The notes: generated by a model from the sequence alone, not told the origin. Counted from the first letter of the stretch, positions 8,134 to 17,205 are shown. The stretch is 51,034 nucleotides of DNA from Gammaproteobacteria bacterium (GCA_019634835.1 JAHCAO010000016.1:1-51034), one strand, 5' to 3'. A program made the numbers and translations.

Positions 8134-9282
8134 ATGAAAAAAGTAAGAAAGGTACTGTCTGCATTAGTGTTATCTGCAATTTCAATTTCTACCTATGCAC
8201 AGGTAGAGGCTGATTCACATACTGCATTCATACAGAAAACAATGACTGTTTTCATGGAGAAAAATGCTATTCCTGGAGCGGCAGTGGAATTATATATCGA
8301 TGGCCAGCTTTATGAATATTATTATGGTTATGCTAATCGTGAGAAAAAAGAACCTGTTATACGAAAAACTATCTTTGAGATAGGTTCAATTTCGAAGATT
8401 ATGACAAGTATTTTATTTGCTCAGGAAATTGATTGGGCAAAAATGAGCTTTAGTGATCCAATAACAAAATACATAAAAGATTTACCTGAATATTTTAGTA
8501 AAATAAAGCTGCAAGATTTAGCGACTCATACTTCAGGATTGCCATTTAGTCTGCCAAAGGCAATAAATACAAAAGAGGATTTAAGACAGTATCTCAGTGC
8601 TCGGTCACCAGGTTATGGTCCGGGAGAACAGTGGATGTATTCTAATCTTGGCACTGGTTTGCTAGGGTATGCTCTAGAAAGTTCTACGGAAAAGGATTTC
8701 GATGATCTTTACCGTCGCCATATTTTAAATCCGCTTAAAATGGTAACAGGGGTATCGATTCCTGCTAATCTTACAAAATATTATGCTCAAGGTTATGATA
8801 AAAATGGTGAGGTAGCATCTCGCACTGAGTTAGGATTATTTCCAGCTGCAATGGGAGTAAAAGCCTCAGCTGCGGATATGCAACGGTTTCTTAGCGCAGC
8901 GATTGGATTACCTGGGACGCCGCCAAGGATTTTTTATCCAATGCGTATGACGGAATCTGTTTATGTGAAATTCTCGGGTGATTTCCAGGGATTAGCTTGG
9001 CAAATTCATGCGATTGAAAAAAATGGTATTGCTAGATTGCTAAACTTATCTGATATGCATGGCATGGGGCCGGTTAATATACAACAAATTTATCCTCGAC
9101 CGGTATATAATGGAGATGCTTTAATAGATAAACTAGGGACAACACAAGGATTTTCTTCTTATATCGCTGTGATACCAAATAAGAAGTCTGGCATTGTGAT
9201 ATTGACTAATAAAGATGTGCCAAATAGTGCTATTGTGAAAACAGCAAGAGATATTCTATTTAAGGTTACTCAGAAAAACTAG
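8134..9282 (+). CDS. Class C (AmpC-like) beta-lactamase family serine hydrolase
   Basis: A 382-residue exported protein with a signal peptide (MKKVRKVLSALVLSAISIST, then cleavage near YAQ). The family motifs are SISK at 85-88 (nucleophile Ser85, Lys88), YSN at 169-171, and KLGTTQGFSSYIAVIP from 333 in the place of the AmpC KTG box. The order and the surrounding IPNKKSGIVILTNKDVP match class C enzymes closely, and the length is that of AmpC. The Thr of KTG is replaced by Leu334, which may change activity towards beta-lactams. An esterase or peptidase role is the alternative. It starts 23 bp after relA and may share that transcript. A MITE follows it. Confidence 0.85.
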   Translation: MKKVRKVLSALVLSAISISTYAQVEADSHTAFIQKTMTVFMEKNAIPGAAVELYIDGQLYEYYYGYANREKKEPVIRKTIFEIGSISKIMTSILFAQEIDWAKMSFSDPITKYIKDLPEYFSKIKLQDLATHTSGLPFSLPKAINTKEDLRQYLSARSPGYGPGEQWMYSNLGTGLLGYALESSTEKDFDDLYRRHILNPLKMVTGVSIPANLTKYYAQGYDKNGEVASRTELGLFPAAMGVKASAADMQRFLSAAIGLPGTPPRIFYPMRMTESVYVKFSGDFQGLAWQIHAIEKNGIARLLNLSDMHGMGPVNIQQIYPRPVYNGDALIDKLGTTQGFSSYIAVIPNKKSGIVILTNKDVPNSAIVKTARDILFKVTQKN

Positions 9283-9339
9283 CTGATTCTTACTCTCAAA
9301 ATTGAAACGCTAACAGGTATATTGTGGTTCTTAACACAA

Positions 9340-9558
9340 GAAAACTCGGTCGTTTGTGGCAGATACATGGTGTGTTTTTTTTGCAACGAGAGGATGAGAG
9401 TATTTTGTATGAACCATTCACTTGCAGACAGGAGTCTGCGAGAGCAAAACCCAATCAAGGATGAGTGTGTTTTGCGGTGAAGGGTGAAGGAAAAATACTC
9501 TCATCCTCTCGTTGCAAAAAAAACACACCATGTATCTGCCACAAACCACCGAGTTTTC
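9340..9558 (+). mobile_element. MITE family 1, copy A
   Basis: A 219-bp element with 67-bp terminal inverted repeats (9340-9406 and 9492-9558) differing at one position by my alignment. The left arm ends TATTTTGTATGAAC and opens a micro-ORF reading MNHSLADRSLRE and continuing 11 more residues. The inner 160 bp match copy B; the outer 20-25 bp of each arm are specific to this copy. It lies between the convergent ampC-like and MATE genes, 5 bp from the MATE stop codon. Its hairpin could end transcription from both sides. No transposase is encoded. Confidence 0.8.
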
Positions 9559-9563
9559 GTATT

Positions 9564-10949
9564 TTATATACCCATTAATTTTTGTAAGTCTACTCGCTTT
9601 AATAACCATTGTACGCGTAAGCACACAATGACTGCACCACTTGCAATGCCAAGCGTCAATCCCCACCATATCCCTTTTCCTGAAAATTGAAAGGTAAAAC
9701 CCAAGAGATAAGCAAGACCTAATCCAATTATCCAAAATGAAACAAAAGATGCGTACATAGGAAATTGAGTATCTTTTAATCCACGTAAAGCACCAAAACC
9801 AATGATACGAAAGTTGTCAAACAACATTAATATACCACCTATGGATAGTAACATAGTACTATCACGGATCAGTAATGTATTTGTTGCAGCGTAAATATCT
9901 ATGTCTAATCGTAAAAAGAAATGTGGAAAAATATTTAGTGCAAGTGTGATTACTACCATGCAAAGAAAGTTTAGCATCATGCCAACATAAATAGCATATC
10001 GTATACTAGATAAATTTTGTTGCCCAACAGCATGCCCTACTCTTACTGTAACAGCTTGAGACATAGCAAATACAATAGTAATGGCGAAACCTAAATATTG
10101 CATTACAATTTGATGCGCCGCTAACATAGTCGTGCCAAATTGAGCTATCCAAAAGGTTGCAAAAGCAAATGTGCTCACTTCAATAACATGCATACAGCCC
10201 ATGGGAAGGCCAATGATAAATAATTCTTTTAATCTGGTGATGTTGATCTTGTACATCGTATTGACTATGTTGAAAATACGATATTGTTTGGATTTAATGA
10301 GATAAAGTGTGAGGCATATTGCAACTGTCGTGTAGGTAGTTGCAAAACCATACCCGATCCCTGCTACGCCACAAGCAGGCAAACCCAACTTACCAAAAAT
10401 GAGTAAATAAATAAGAGGAATTTCCACCGGAACGACGAGTAAACTGATGCGTAATACTAATCGTGCTCGATTAACACCTGCTAAAAATTGTTCGCAAATG
10501 ATAAGCGTTATCAAACCTGGAATTGTCCATATCAGCGCATGCATATAATCAATCGCAAGTTTTAATACCACAGGGGGTTGAGACGTAAAATGTAAGAAAA
10601 GCGGCATGCTAAATAATAGTAAGATCATAATGACAGCCAATAATATTCCTAAAATAAAGGCTTGTCCCATGATTTCACTAATGGCCGAGTAGTTTTTTGC
10701 TCCATATTGATGGGATATTAATATGCTAATTGAATTTAACATTCCAAAGAATAATACAGTGAGTGTCATCCAAATCATTGAGACGAGTACACTTGCTGCT
10801 AACGCATCTTGACCTAATCGAGCAATCATAGCGGTACCAATAAAACCACTACAAGCGTAGATTAATTGTGACGCAACAAGTGGAATGCTAAGAGAAAGAT
10901 TAGCGTTTACTTCATTTTGAATAGAGCGAAAGACATTATATTGAGACAT
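9564..10949 (-). CDS. MATE-family multidrug/cation efflux transporter, NorM-like
   Basis: The 461-residue protein has about 12 hydrophobic segments in two similar halves, as in MATE transporters, which export drugs or dyes using a Na+ or H+ gradient across the inner membrane. Family features are an N-terminal IPLVASQLIYACSGFIGTAM segment, GAKNY after helix 2 and GHAVGQQN at the equivalent place in the second half. It is complete. The ribosome-binding site before the ATG is weak. MITE copies flank it on both sides: copy A at the 3' end and copy B about 90 bp upstream of the start. Confidence 0.92.
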   Translation of the reverse strand: MSQYNVFRSIQNEVNANLSLSIPLVASQLIYACSGFIGTAMIARLGQDALAASVLVSMIWMTLTVLFFGMLNSISILISHQYGAKNYSAISEIMGQAFILGILLAVIMILLLFSMPLFLHFTSQPPVVLKLAIDYMHALIWTIPGLITLIICEQFLAGVNRARLVLRISLLVVPVEIPLIYLLIFGKLGLPACGVAGIGYGFATTYTTVAICLTLYLIKSKQYRIFNIVNTMYKINITRLKELFIIGLPMGCMHVIEVSTFAFATFWIAQFGTTMLAAHQIVMQYLGFAITIVFAMSQAVTVRVGHAVGQQNLSSIRYAIYVGMMLNFLCMVVITLALNIFPHFFLRLDIDIYAATNTLLIRDSTMLLSIGGILMLFDNFRIIGFGALRGLKDTQFPMYASFVSFWIIGLGLAYLLGFTFQFSGKGIWWGLTLGIASGAVIVCLRVQWLLKRVDLQKLMGI

Positions 10950-11038
10950 ACATTCAACTCGCTGTGGATTTATATTTTTTATGATAAGTGTGCCTCGTGC
11001 TAATTTTTATATTATACTTGATTATTAATGACTCACAA

Positions 11039-11207
11039 AGGGTGCATGACGAATTTTTTGCAGTGAGAGAAGGATATTTTGTATGAACCACTCGCTTGCA
11101 GATAGGAGTCTGCGAGAGTAAAATCCAATCAAGAATGAGTATATTTTGCGGTGAATGATGAAGGAAAAATACCCTTCTCTCACTGCAAAAAATTCGTCAT
11201 GCACCCT
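11039..11207 (+). mobile_element. MITE family 1, copy B
   Basis: A 169-bp element with 42-bp terminal inverted repeats (11039-11080 and 11166-11207), one mismatch, starting AGGGTGCATGACGAA. The left arm holds AAGGA, 8 bases, then ATG, and a micro-ORF MNHSLADRSLRE followed by TAA. It is very similar to copy A. The flanks read CTCACAAA and TCCACAAA, an imperfect direct repeat that may be a worn target duplication. It lies between the divergent MATE and methyltransferase genes. Confidence 0.85.
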
Positions 11208-11227
11208 CCACAAATAGAAGTTTACTT

Positions 11228-11977
11228 ATGAAATATATCAATCATTTTGGTGAAAAATCAGAAGATTATTCGCGGTATAGACCCGATTATCCAAGTGAAT
11301 TATATCACTACTTGGCAAATTTAACGGTAAAGCATGATCTTGCTTGGGATTGTGGAACTGGGAATGGCCAAGCTGCCATGTGTTTGGCTGCTTATTTTGA
11401 ACTGGTGATTGGTAGTGATGTCAACCAAGCTCAATTAGATGTTGCAAGAAAGAAAAATAATATTCGATACCATTGTTGGTCAGCAGAAAAAACGGAATTA
11501 TCTGATGCAACGGTAGATTTGATTACTATTGCACAAGCATTACACTGGTTTGACTTAGATGCTTTTTATCGAGAAGTCAAGCGGGTGTCGAAAGAAGCAG
11601 GAATCATTTCGGCTTGGTGTTATTCATTACCTTTAATTAATGAGGAAATTGATGCTATCGTTATGAAATTGTATGCTGAAATCCTAGGGGAACAATATTG
11701 GCCAACAGAGCGACGTTATATTGATGAGGAGTATCAAACGATCTTTTTTCCATTCAGGAAAATAATAACCCCTAAATTTGCTATTGTAAAAGAAGTCAAT
11801 TTGACTCAATTCATGGGTTATCTTAATACTTGGTCTGCTGTCAAAGAATATCAAAAAGTTAATGATAATAATCCAACGGCTTTGATTTATCCTGATTTAC
11901 TAGCAGCGTGGGAAAAACCTGAGGAAGAACATGTTATACGCTGGCCAATCCATTTGCTGGCAGGGCATGTATTTTAA
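11228..11977 (+). CDS. Class I SAM-dependent methyltransferase
   Basis: A 249-residue protein with the class I methyltransferase fold. Motif I is WDCGTGNGQA (about 40-49), the acidic end of strand 2 is in IGSDVNQAQLD, and LITIAQALHWFDLDAFYREV follows motif II. FGEKSEDYSRYRPDYP at the N-terminus and the HWFD segment are typical of the trans-aconitate/UbiE-like methyltransferase group with small-molecule substrates. The substrate is unknown. The start codon lies 20 bp after MITE copy B, so the element may separate it from its promoter or supply one. The ribosome-binding site is poor. Confidence 0.88.
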   Translation: MKYINHFGEKSEDYSRYRPDYPSELYHYLANLTVKHDLAWDCGTGNGQAAMCLAAYFELVIGSDVNQAQLDVARKKNNIRYHCWSAEKTELSDATVDLITIAQALHWFDLDAFYREVKRVSKEAGIISAWCYSLPLINEEIDAIVMKLYAEILGEQYWPTERRYIDEEYQTIFFPFRKIITPKFAIVKEVNLTQFMGYLNTWSAVKEYQKVNDNNPTALIYPDLLAAWEKPEEEHVIRWPIHLLAGHVF

Positions 11978-12221
11978 AAATTCAAACTGATTTTTTACAA
12001 AACGTAGCGCAACGGTACTGTGTTTGCTTTTGAAACAACAAAGTCAAAAAATGAAATATAAATAGGTACTAATGAAAGAAATGGTAGAAACCATCCATTA
12101 GCATCCCAAAGCAATAATATCCACATCCTATGGGGGTCCAATTATGACCTCAGTATGGATACGGCGATTCGCTGCTGTTTACATCGAAGCTTGTATTCGT
12201 ATATCACACACTCTACACTTT

Positions 12222-12461
12222 TCATGATGTTTTTCTTGAGAATATCATACTGGCTTTCTGTATTACTCTTCCAGAAGTAAGATGGTTAACAGAAGTAAAT
12301 GCGATAATTTTGTCTTTTTTGATATTATTTTTTGCCCATAACAATAGAGCTTTTAAATTTTTGCTTGCATATCCTTTGCCCTCGTGTTTTTTCAATACAA
12401 ATACGAACCATTCTTTAAAATAAATTGATAGAGTGTTTAAGTACGATATGTTCGCTTTGAG
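12222..12461 (-). pseudogene. Remnant of a GNAT acetyltransferase (C-terminal part)
   Basis: A minus-strand frame without a start codon is open from 12461 to a TGA at 12222-12224. It reads FKEWFVFVLKKHEGKGYASK, then a helix KALLLWAKNN, then IIAFTSVNHLTSGRVIQKAS. That is the acetyl-CoA-binding loop (G-K-G-Y-A-S) and the C-terminal strand-helix of a RimJ/RimL-type GNAT enzyme. The N-terminal half is missing and the upstream end overlaps the glycosyltransferase 3' end. The rest of the gap (11978-12221) holds nothing I recognise. Confidence 0.6.
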
Positions 12462-13168
12462 CTAAAGATAAAAATTTTATAATACGTAAGTTGTATAATA
12501 TGGTATAAATATTCTAGGGAAATTTTTAAATTAAGTTTGCTCATTCCTAAACGACGCTGCGAGAAATGAATTGGTATTTCGCGTATATTTTTACAATGAC
12601 ACTTTACCATAATCTCAAGACCAATTTTCCACCCAATTGATTTTAATGGACCCGCTGACATTAATGTTTCTTTTCTGATTGCAATGAAACCAGATAAAGG
12701 ATCTCTTGTTTTGCTCATCAGTAATAATCGGGCAATAAAAGCTGCTAACCATGATGCTAGTTTGCGTCTCAAAGGCCATTTATGGTCTATGCTTCCACCA
12801 GAAATATAGCGCGAGCCAATGACAATATCGACTTGGGGTTGCGCGAGTAGATCAAGCATAGTAGGTATTGCTTCTGGCGGATGACTGAGGTCAGCATCCA
12901 TGGTGATGATGAGAGGATAGCGGGCATTTTCGAATCCAGTAATGACTGATTGACTCAGGCTTTTCTTTCCATCACGAAGAATGAATTGTAGCCACGAGTA
13001 TTTCTTAGTGAGGCTGTTGACAAGTTCTACTGTACCATCTTGACTATTATCATCGACCAATAGGACTTCAAAGGCTCGATTACCAAAATTGACATTAGAA
13101 ATTCTTTTTACTAATTCAGGAATATTTTCTACTTCGTGATAGGTGGGAATGACAATAGTAAAATCCAT
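12437..13168 (-). CDS. Family 2 glycosyltransferase, polyprenol-phosphate mannose synthase (DPM1) type
   Basis: The 243-residue product begins MDFTIVIPTYHEVENIPELV, the GT2 N-terminus. VLLVDDNSQDGT and TMDADLSHP (with DAD as the metal/nucleotide-binding DxD) follow, then IGSRYISGG and DPLSGF. This is the soluble DPM1-like type that moves a hexose from a nucleotide sugar to a polyprenyl phosphate at the inner membrane. A longer frame begins at 13270, but its first 34 codons lie in MITE copy C. The ATG at 13168 fits the family start and has GGAAAA upstream. It is divergent from the membrane protein at 13455, a possible acceptor-side glycosyltransferase. Confidence 0.88.
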   Translation of the reverse strand: MDFTIVIPTYHEVENIPELVKRISNVNFGNRAFEVLLVDDNSQDGTVELVNSLTKKYSWLQFILRDGKKSLSQSVITGFENARYPLIITMDADLSHPPEAIPTMLDLLAQPQVDIVIGSRYISGGSIDHKWPLRRKLASWLAAFIARLLLMSKTRDPLSGFIAIRKETLMSAGPLKSIGWKIGLEIMVKCHCKNIREIPIHFSQRRLGMSKLNLKISLEYLYHIIQLTYYKIFIFSSKRTYRT

Positions 13169-13200
13169 ACTGATGTTTTCCAATTTATTTAACGTACTAA

Positions 13201-13382
13201 GAGATAGAAGGGTGCGAGTTTTTGCAGCGAGAGGAGGAAGGTATTTTTCCTTTACAACTAACTGCAACATACATTCGTCCCTGATTGATTTTTTCTCTCA
13301 CAGACTCTTGTCTGCGAGTAAATAGTTCATACAAAATATCTTCCTCCTTTTGCTGAAAAAAACTCATGCACCCGAGATAGAA
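13201..13382 (-). mobile_element. MITE family 1, copy C, with 9-bp target duplication
   Basis: The element proper is 13210-13373 (164 bp), beginning GGGTGC and ending GCACCC. It is flanked on both sides by the direct repeat GAGATAGAA (13201-13209 and 13374-13382), a clean 9-bp target-site duplication. It is inverted relative to copies A and B and more diverged. On the minus strand it reads TATTTTGTATGAAC and a micro-ORF MNYLLADKSL then stop. It lies between the divergent glycosyltransferase and membrane-protein genes. Confidence 0.88.
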
Positions 13383-13454
13383 ATTTTGTAAAAGATAATG
13401 TTAAATACTTACTTGTTTTATCTCAAGTAATATTAGACATTGGATAATAGAAAA

Positions 13455-15467
13455 ATGGGCACATTAGCAGCTTTAAAAAATATTTCTTTATTATTTTGCT
13501 TATTGTTAGTGGTGTTAGTGCTTAATCACGAAGTCATCTTGTTTGATATGATGTATCCTGAGCAGCCTTCTATTTATCTCATTAACCAAAGCATTGTACA
13601 CCTAAGTGATTTATTGAATATTTACATACATCCTAAATTATTACATGAAGACATTCCTTTTTTTCGTCCATCAGGGCACTTTCTTATTTATCAGTTAATT
13701 ACCCCTCTTTTAGGTTGGCATAACACTAAAGCGTTTATAATAATCAATTTTACCTTCTTAACATTAATTGGCTTTTTTATGATTAAGTTATATCAATTCA
13801 TTTTTCCAAATTACCGAATGGGAGGATACGTTGCATTTAGTATTTATTTAATGCATCCAGCACTAACTATTTCACGCTTAACTATTATGCATTTTGAGTT
13901 TGCTTATGTGTTTTTTCTGATCGTCTCACTTTACTTATTTATTCTTTTTTGTCATAAAAGCACCTCGCAATCAAAAAATCAGCTAGACGAGTATTTTCTT
14001 CTCATTTCCTCCTTATTACTTTATGTTGTTGCTGTTACTTTTAAAGAACCTGCAGTGATGCTTGGACCAGTTTTGATGATCTATTTTTGGATAGAGAGGT
14101 ATGATCAGCAGCAGTTATTAAGCTTTTTTCAACATATGATGATGAATAAAAAAAATCGGTACGTTATAGTTCTTGTCACTGCGTTTAGTGTTTCATTAGG
14201 TATTTATTTATTAGCATCTTGGCCAGCATTAGACTATGCATCTAAAAATGTTAGTGTTAGTCATACATTAGGTACAGTAAATGCATTTTTAAAAGATGTA
14301 TTTGGACTTAGTCACGATTATATTATTTCAGGGAGTTTAGCCTCTCCCGAATTAGCGTGGCGTACTATCGTATTTCCATTAGCGGCACGATTAATAATAG
14401 GATCATTATGTTGGATTTTACTAGTATCAACTATATTAATATTTATGTGTTCATCACATGAGTTAATCATTTATAAAAAATCACTCATATTTTTATATTT
14501 ATCAGCGCTTATCTTTTTGATATTGCCTTTTAGCTGGGCTATGGGGGGGCCTTGGCATTATAGCTTGACTATATTATGTTTAGGTTTAGCCATGGGATTT
14601 AGCATTGAGTACTGGAGTCATATTCTTATAAAATCTAAACGGGGAGTTTTTCTGAGCTGTGGTATTATTGCTGTCGTGATTGCATCTATGACAATCTGTG
14701 TGAATAAAGACAATATCAATAAATATAAAGTGATGGAAGAGGGTGCGTTTGGTATCACACTCAATCGCAATGCAGTTTTCTATCCACCAAATATTAAAAG
14801 CAAACTTAATTCTGATAGTATTATTGTGGTTGAAGATAGTATCCTGCGTAACGATTATTTTATGGGTAATGCAGCTTATCCATTTCTATTATTTCTTGGA
14901 AATGCAGAATATGATATTTTGCAAAGGCGACAGAGTGCTTTCTTTCTTAAATTCCACCATACATATAGCGGAACTCTCTTTCGATACGCTTATCTTATGC
15001 CTACTTTGAAAGAAGAAGTATATCCATTTAAAATTGATAAAATGCATGATGTTCCTAATGAAATTATTTATAATTGGTTGCAGCATTTTGATAATATTTT
15101 TTGCCTTGGCTATGATGAGAATGCAAATTGGCATGATAAAACGGTGCTTTTTAAGCAGTATTTGTTAAAAGAGCAATCCGACCGGCAACTTGACATTAAC
15201 CAATACCAATCGTTTCCTGTGGTGTCCAGTAATCAACATCTTAGTTATACGCAGTCATTAACCATACCAGATAAACAGCTTTGTCAATACACGTGCGATC
15301 AAGATCAGAATTGTGAGGGTTTTATTTATCAATATGATCAATCTCATCATCACGCTATGATGCAATGTCAATTTTCTAGCTCTGCTTTTTCAGCGAATCA
15401 CCAACTATGTCATCACTGTGAATGGTTCAAAAAATTGCATTCTTTATCTGGCAAAAAGATATTTTGA
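13455..15467 (+). CDS. Multi-span membrane protein, possible GT-C glycosyltransferase, with C-terminal PAN/apple-like domain
   Basis: About 670 residues. The first 440 or so hold roughly ten membrane segments with an early luminal loop containing HEDIPFFRPSGHFLIYQL, similar in layout to GT-C enzymes that use polyprenyl-phosphate sugars. A soluble part follows. The last 80 residues are cysteine-rich (CQYTCDQDQNCEGFIYQYD, later MQCQF and CHHCEW), the spacing of a PAN/apple-like ligand-binding module. The ATG at 13455 is chosen; a TTG at 13440 is an alternative and neither has a strong ribosome-binding site. Divergence from a DPM1-like gene supports a shared surface-glycosylation role, which is inference. 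The family is not certain. Confidence 0.7.
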   Translation: MGTLAALKNISLLFCLLLVVLVLNHEVILFDMMYPEQPSIYLINQSIVHLSDLLNIYIHPKLLHEDIPFFRPSGHFLIYQLITPLLGWHNTKAFIIINFTFLTLIGFFMIKLYQFIFPNYRMGGYVAFSIYLMHPALTISRLTIMHFEFAYVFFLIVSLYLFILFCHKSTSQSKNQLDEYFLLISSLLLYVVAVTFKEPAVMLGPVLMIYFWIERYDQQQLLSFFQHMMMNKKNRYVIVLVTAFSVSLGIYLLASWPALDYASKNVSVSHTLGTVNAFLKDVFGLSHDYIISGSLASPELAWRTIVFPLAARLIIGSLCWILLVSTILIFMCSSHELIIYKKSLIFLYLSALIFLILPFSWAMGGPWHYSLTILCLGLAMGFSIEYWSHILIKSKRGVFLSCGIIAVVIASMTICVNKDNINKYKVMEEGAFGITLNRNAVFYPPNIKSKLNSDSIIVVEDSILRNDYFMGNAAYPFLLFLGNAEYDILQRRQSAFFLKFHHTYSGTLFRYAYLMPTLKEEVYPFKIDKMHDVPNEIIYNWLQHFDNIFCLGYDENANWHDKTVLFKQYLLKEQSDRQLDINQYQSFPVVSSNQHLSYTQSLTIPDKQLCQYTCDQDQNCEGFIYQYDQSHHHAMMQCQFSSSAFSANHQLCHHCEWFKKLHSLSGKKIF

Positions 15468-15627
15468 GTTTGCCGCTGGCGGTGGAGCTTTACCGATGTC
15501 TATTCAATTGCTGTTAGATAGTTTAAAGTATGTAAATTGGTCAAAACTTCAATATTGTCAGTTCTTTGGTTTGTTTCGATTATCTTGATGGAAAGAGTGG
15601 TATTAGGTATAAAAGGAGCATATTCGA

Positions 15628-17205
15628 ATGACTCTAAATAGACGATTCACTCCGATCAGCTTATTAATGCTAAGTATTAATGGCATGGTTGGATCTGCTT
15701 GGTTGTTTGCTCCTTTATACGCGGCCAAAATTGCTGGCCCGGCTGCTATCATCGCTTGGTTAATTGGTGGCATCGCAACTGCTATTATCGCGTTAACCTT
15801 TGCAGAATTATCTGTTTTGTTTCCTGTTGCTGGCGGTACAGCTCAAATCCCGCAAGTGAGCCATGGTACTTTTACCAGTTTTATTGTGAGCTGGACAGCA
15901 TGGTTGTCTGCACTAACGATGGCTCCAATCGAAGTGCAAGCCATATTACAGTATGCATCGACCTATTTTACCTCCCTTGTTTACTTAAAAGATGGCATTC
16001 CTGTGTTAAGTGGATCGGGTATGGTATGGGCTATATTATTAATGTTATTCCTTAGCTTCATTAATATTGTTAGTTACAAAGGATTAGTGCGGTTTAATTT
16101 TATATTATTCCTATTTAAAATTTTAGCTATCATCATCACTGTGATAGTACTAATTAGAGTTAGTTTTCATGTAGAGAATTTTTCTAACATCGTGCCATCG
16201 ATTTTTTCTTTGACGGGTTGGCACGCTATTTTGACAGCAGTTGCTTCCGGTGGTATTGCTTTCGCTTTTACCGGATTTAAGCATGGAGTTGAATTGGCAG
16301 GAGAAACAAAAAGATTAGCATTGGCGATTCCGCTAGCCATTGTAGGTTCTGTAATAGGCTGTTTGATTTTATATATTGGTCTGCAAGTTGCATTCATCGG
16401 TGCATTAAATCCAAGTGCGTTAGCAAATGGCTGGGAGCATGTAAGTTTTATCGGTGATGTCGGGCCGTTTGCAGGGCTTGCTGCTGGATTAGGGTTAGCT
16501 TGGCTAGTTAAATTATTATATGTTGATGCTATTGTATCGCCAGGAGGAGCAGGCCTTATTTATGTGACTTCAACTGCCCGTATCTTGTATGCGATGAGTC
16601 GAATTGGCTATTTACCAGGGTGGTTACAATATTTGAATAGGCAAAATTTTCCAGTCTCAGCGATTATAGTGAACTTTGTGCTGGGCATGTTTTTGTTCTT
16701 ACCATTACCTGGGTGGCAGGCAATGGTGAGCTTTTTAGTTTCTGGCATGGTAATTTCTTATGCAATGGGTCCAGTTGCCTTGTTATGCATGAGAATTGAG
16801 ATGCCTCATGTAAAACGCGGATTTTATCTTCCGGCAGCCAAAATAATATGTCCAATAGCATTCTATTTTTGTAATTTACTGAGTTACTGGTGTGGTTGGG
16901 AGACAATCTATAAGTTAGCTATAGCGATAGTAATTGGCGTGATATTTTTTATCGTTGCTGCTGTGCAAGGACGTTTGACAGCAACAGGCTTGGGGTTAAA
17001 ATCTGGATTGTGGCTGGCCCCATATTTTGCGGGCTTAGTGCTTATTTCATATTTCGGTTCATTTGGGGGGAAAAATATCATTCCATTTGGCTGGGATTTC
17101 CTAGTGATTGGAATATTCAGTGTAGCGATTCTGTATTTGGCAGTTAAAAACCGTGCCACTGAACAAGTAATGGATCAGCGATTAGCGACTATCTCTACAC
17201 TTTAG
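15628..17205 (+). CDS. APC-superfamily amino acid permease
   Basis: The 525-residue integral membrane protein has about 12-14 hydrophobic segments. The N-terminal SINGMVGSAWLFAPLYAAKI corresponds to the unwound helix-1 substrate site of APC carriers. FAFTGFKHGVELAGETK is the helix-6 region (compare FxGFE...AEE). ILYAMSRIGYLPGWL matches the conserved segment after helix 8. Amino-acid uptake or exchange at the inner membrane is expected; the substrate cannot be named. AAAGGAG sits 9 bases before the ATG. Amino-acid permeases are numerous in intracellular gammaproteobacteria that live on host amino acids. Confidence 0.9.
   Translation: MTLNRRFTPISLLMLSINGMVGSAWLFAPLYAAKIAGPAAIIAWLIGGIATAIIALTFAELSVLFPVAGGTAQIPQVSHGTFTSFIVSWTAWLSALTMAPIEVQAILQYASTYFTSLVYLKDGIPVLSGSGMVWAILLMLFLSFINIVSYKGLVRFNFILFLFKILAIIITVIVLIRVSFHVENFSNIVPSIFSLTGWHAILTAVASGGIAFAFTGFKHGVELAGETKRLALAIPLAIVGSVIGCLILYIGLQVAFIGALNPSALANGWEHVSFIGDVGPFAGLAAGLGLAWLVKLLYVDAIVSPGGAGLIYVTSTARILYAMSRIGYLPGWLQYLNRQNFPVSAIIVNFVLGMFLFLPLPGWQAMVSFLVSGMVISYAMGPVALLCMRIEMPHVKRGFYLPAAKIICPIAFYFCNLLSYWCGWETIYKLAIAIVIGVIFFIVAAVQGRLTATGLGLKSGLWLAPYFAGLVLISYFGSFGGKNIIPFGWDFLVIGIFSVAILYLAVKNRATEQVMDQRLATISTL

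Noticed and set aside
9418..9735. 105-codon minus-strand frame
   Set aside because: Made of MITE copy A and the out-of-frame 3' end of the MATE gene; not conserved coding.
11025..11213. 62-codon minus-strand frame
   Set aside because: Covers MITE copy B only; it arises from the inverted arms.
13169..13270. N-terminal extension of the glycosyltransferase from the 13270 start
   Set aside because: The 34 extra codons derive mostly from MITE copy C; the family start MDFTIVIPTY is at 13168.
14743..15009. 88-codon frame inside the membrane-protein gene
   Set aside because: Same-strand shadow in another frame, no initiation site, no domain.
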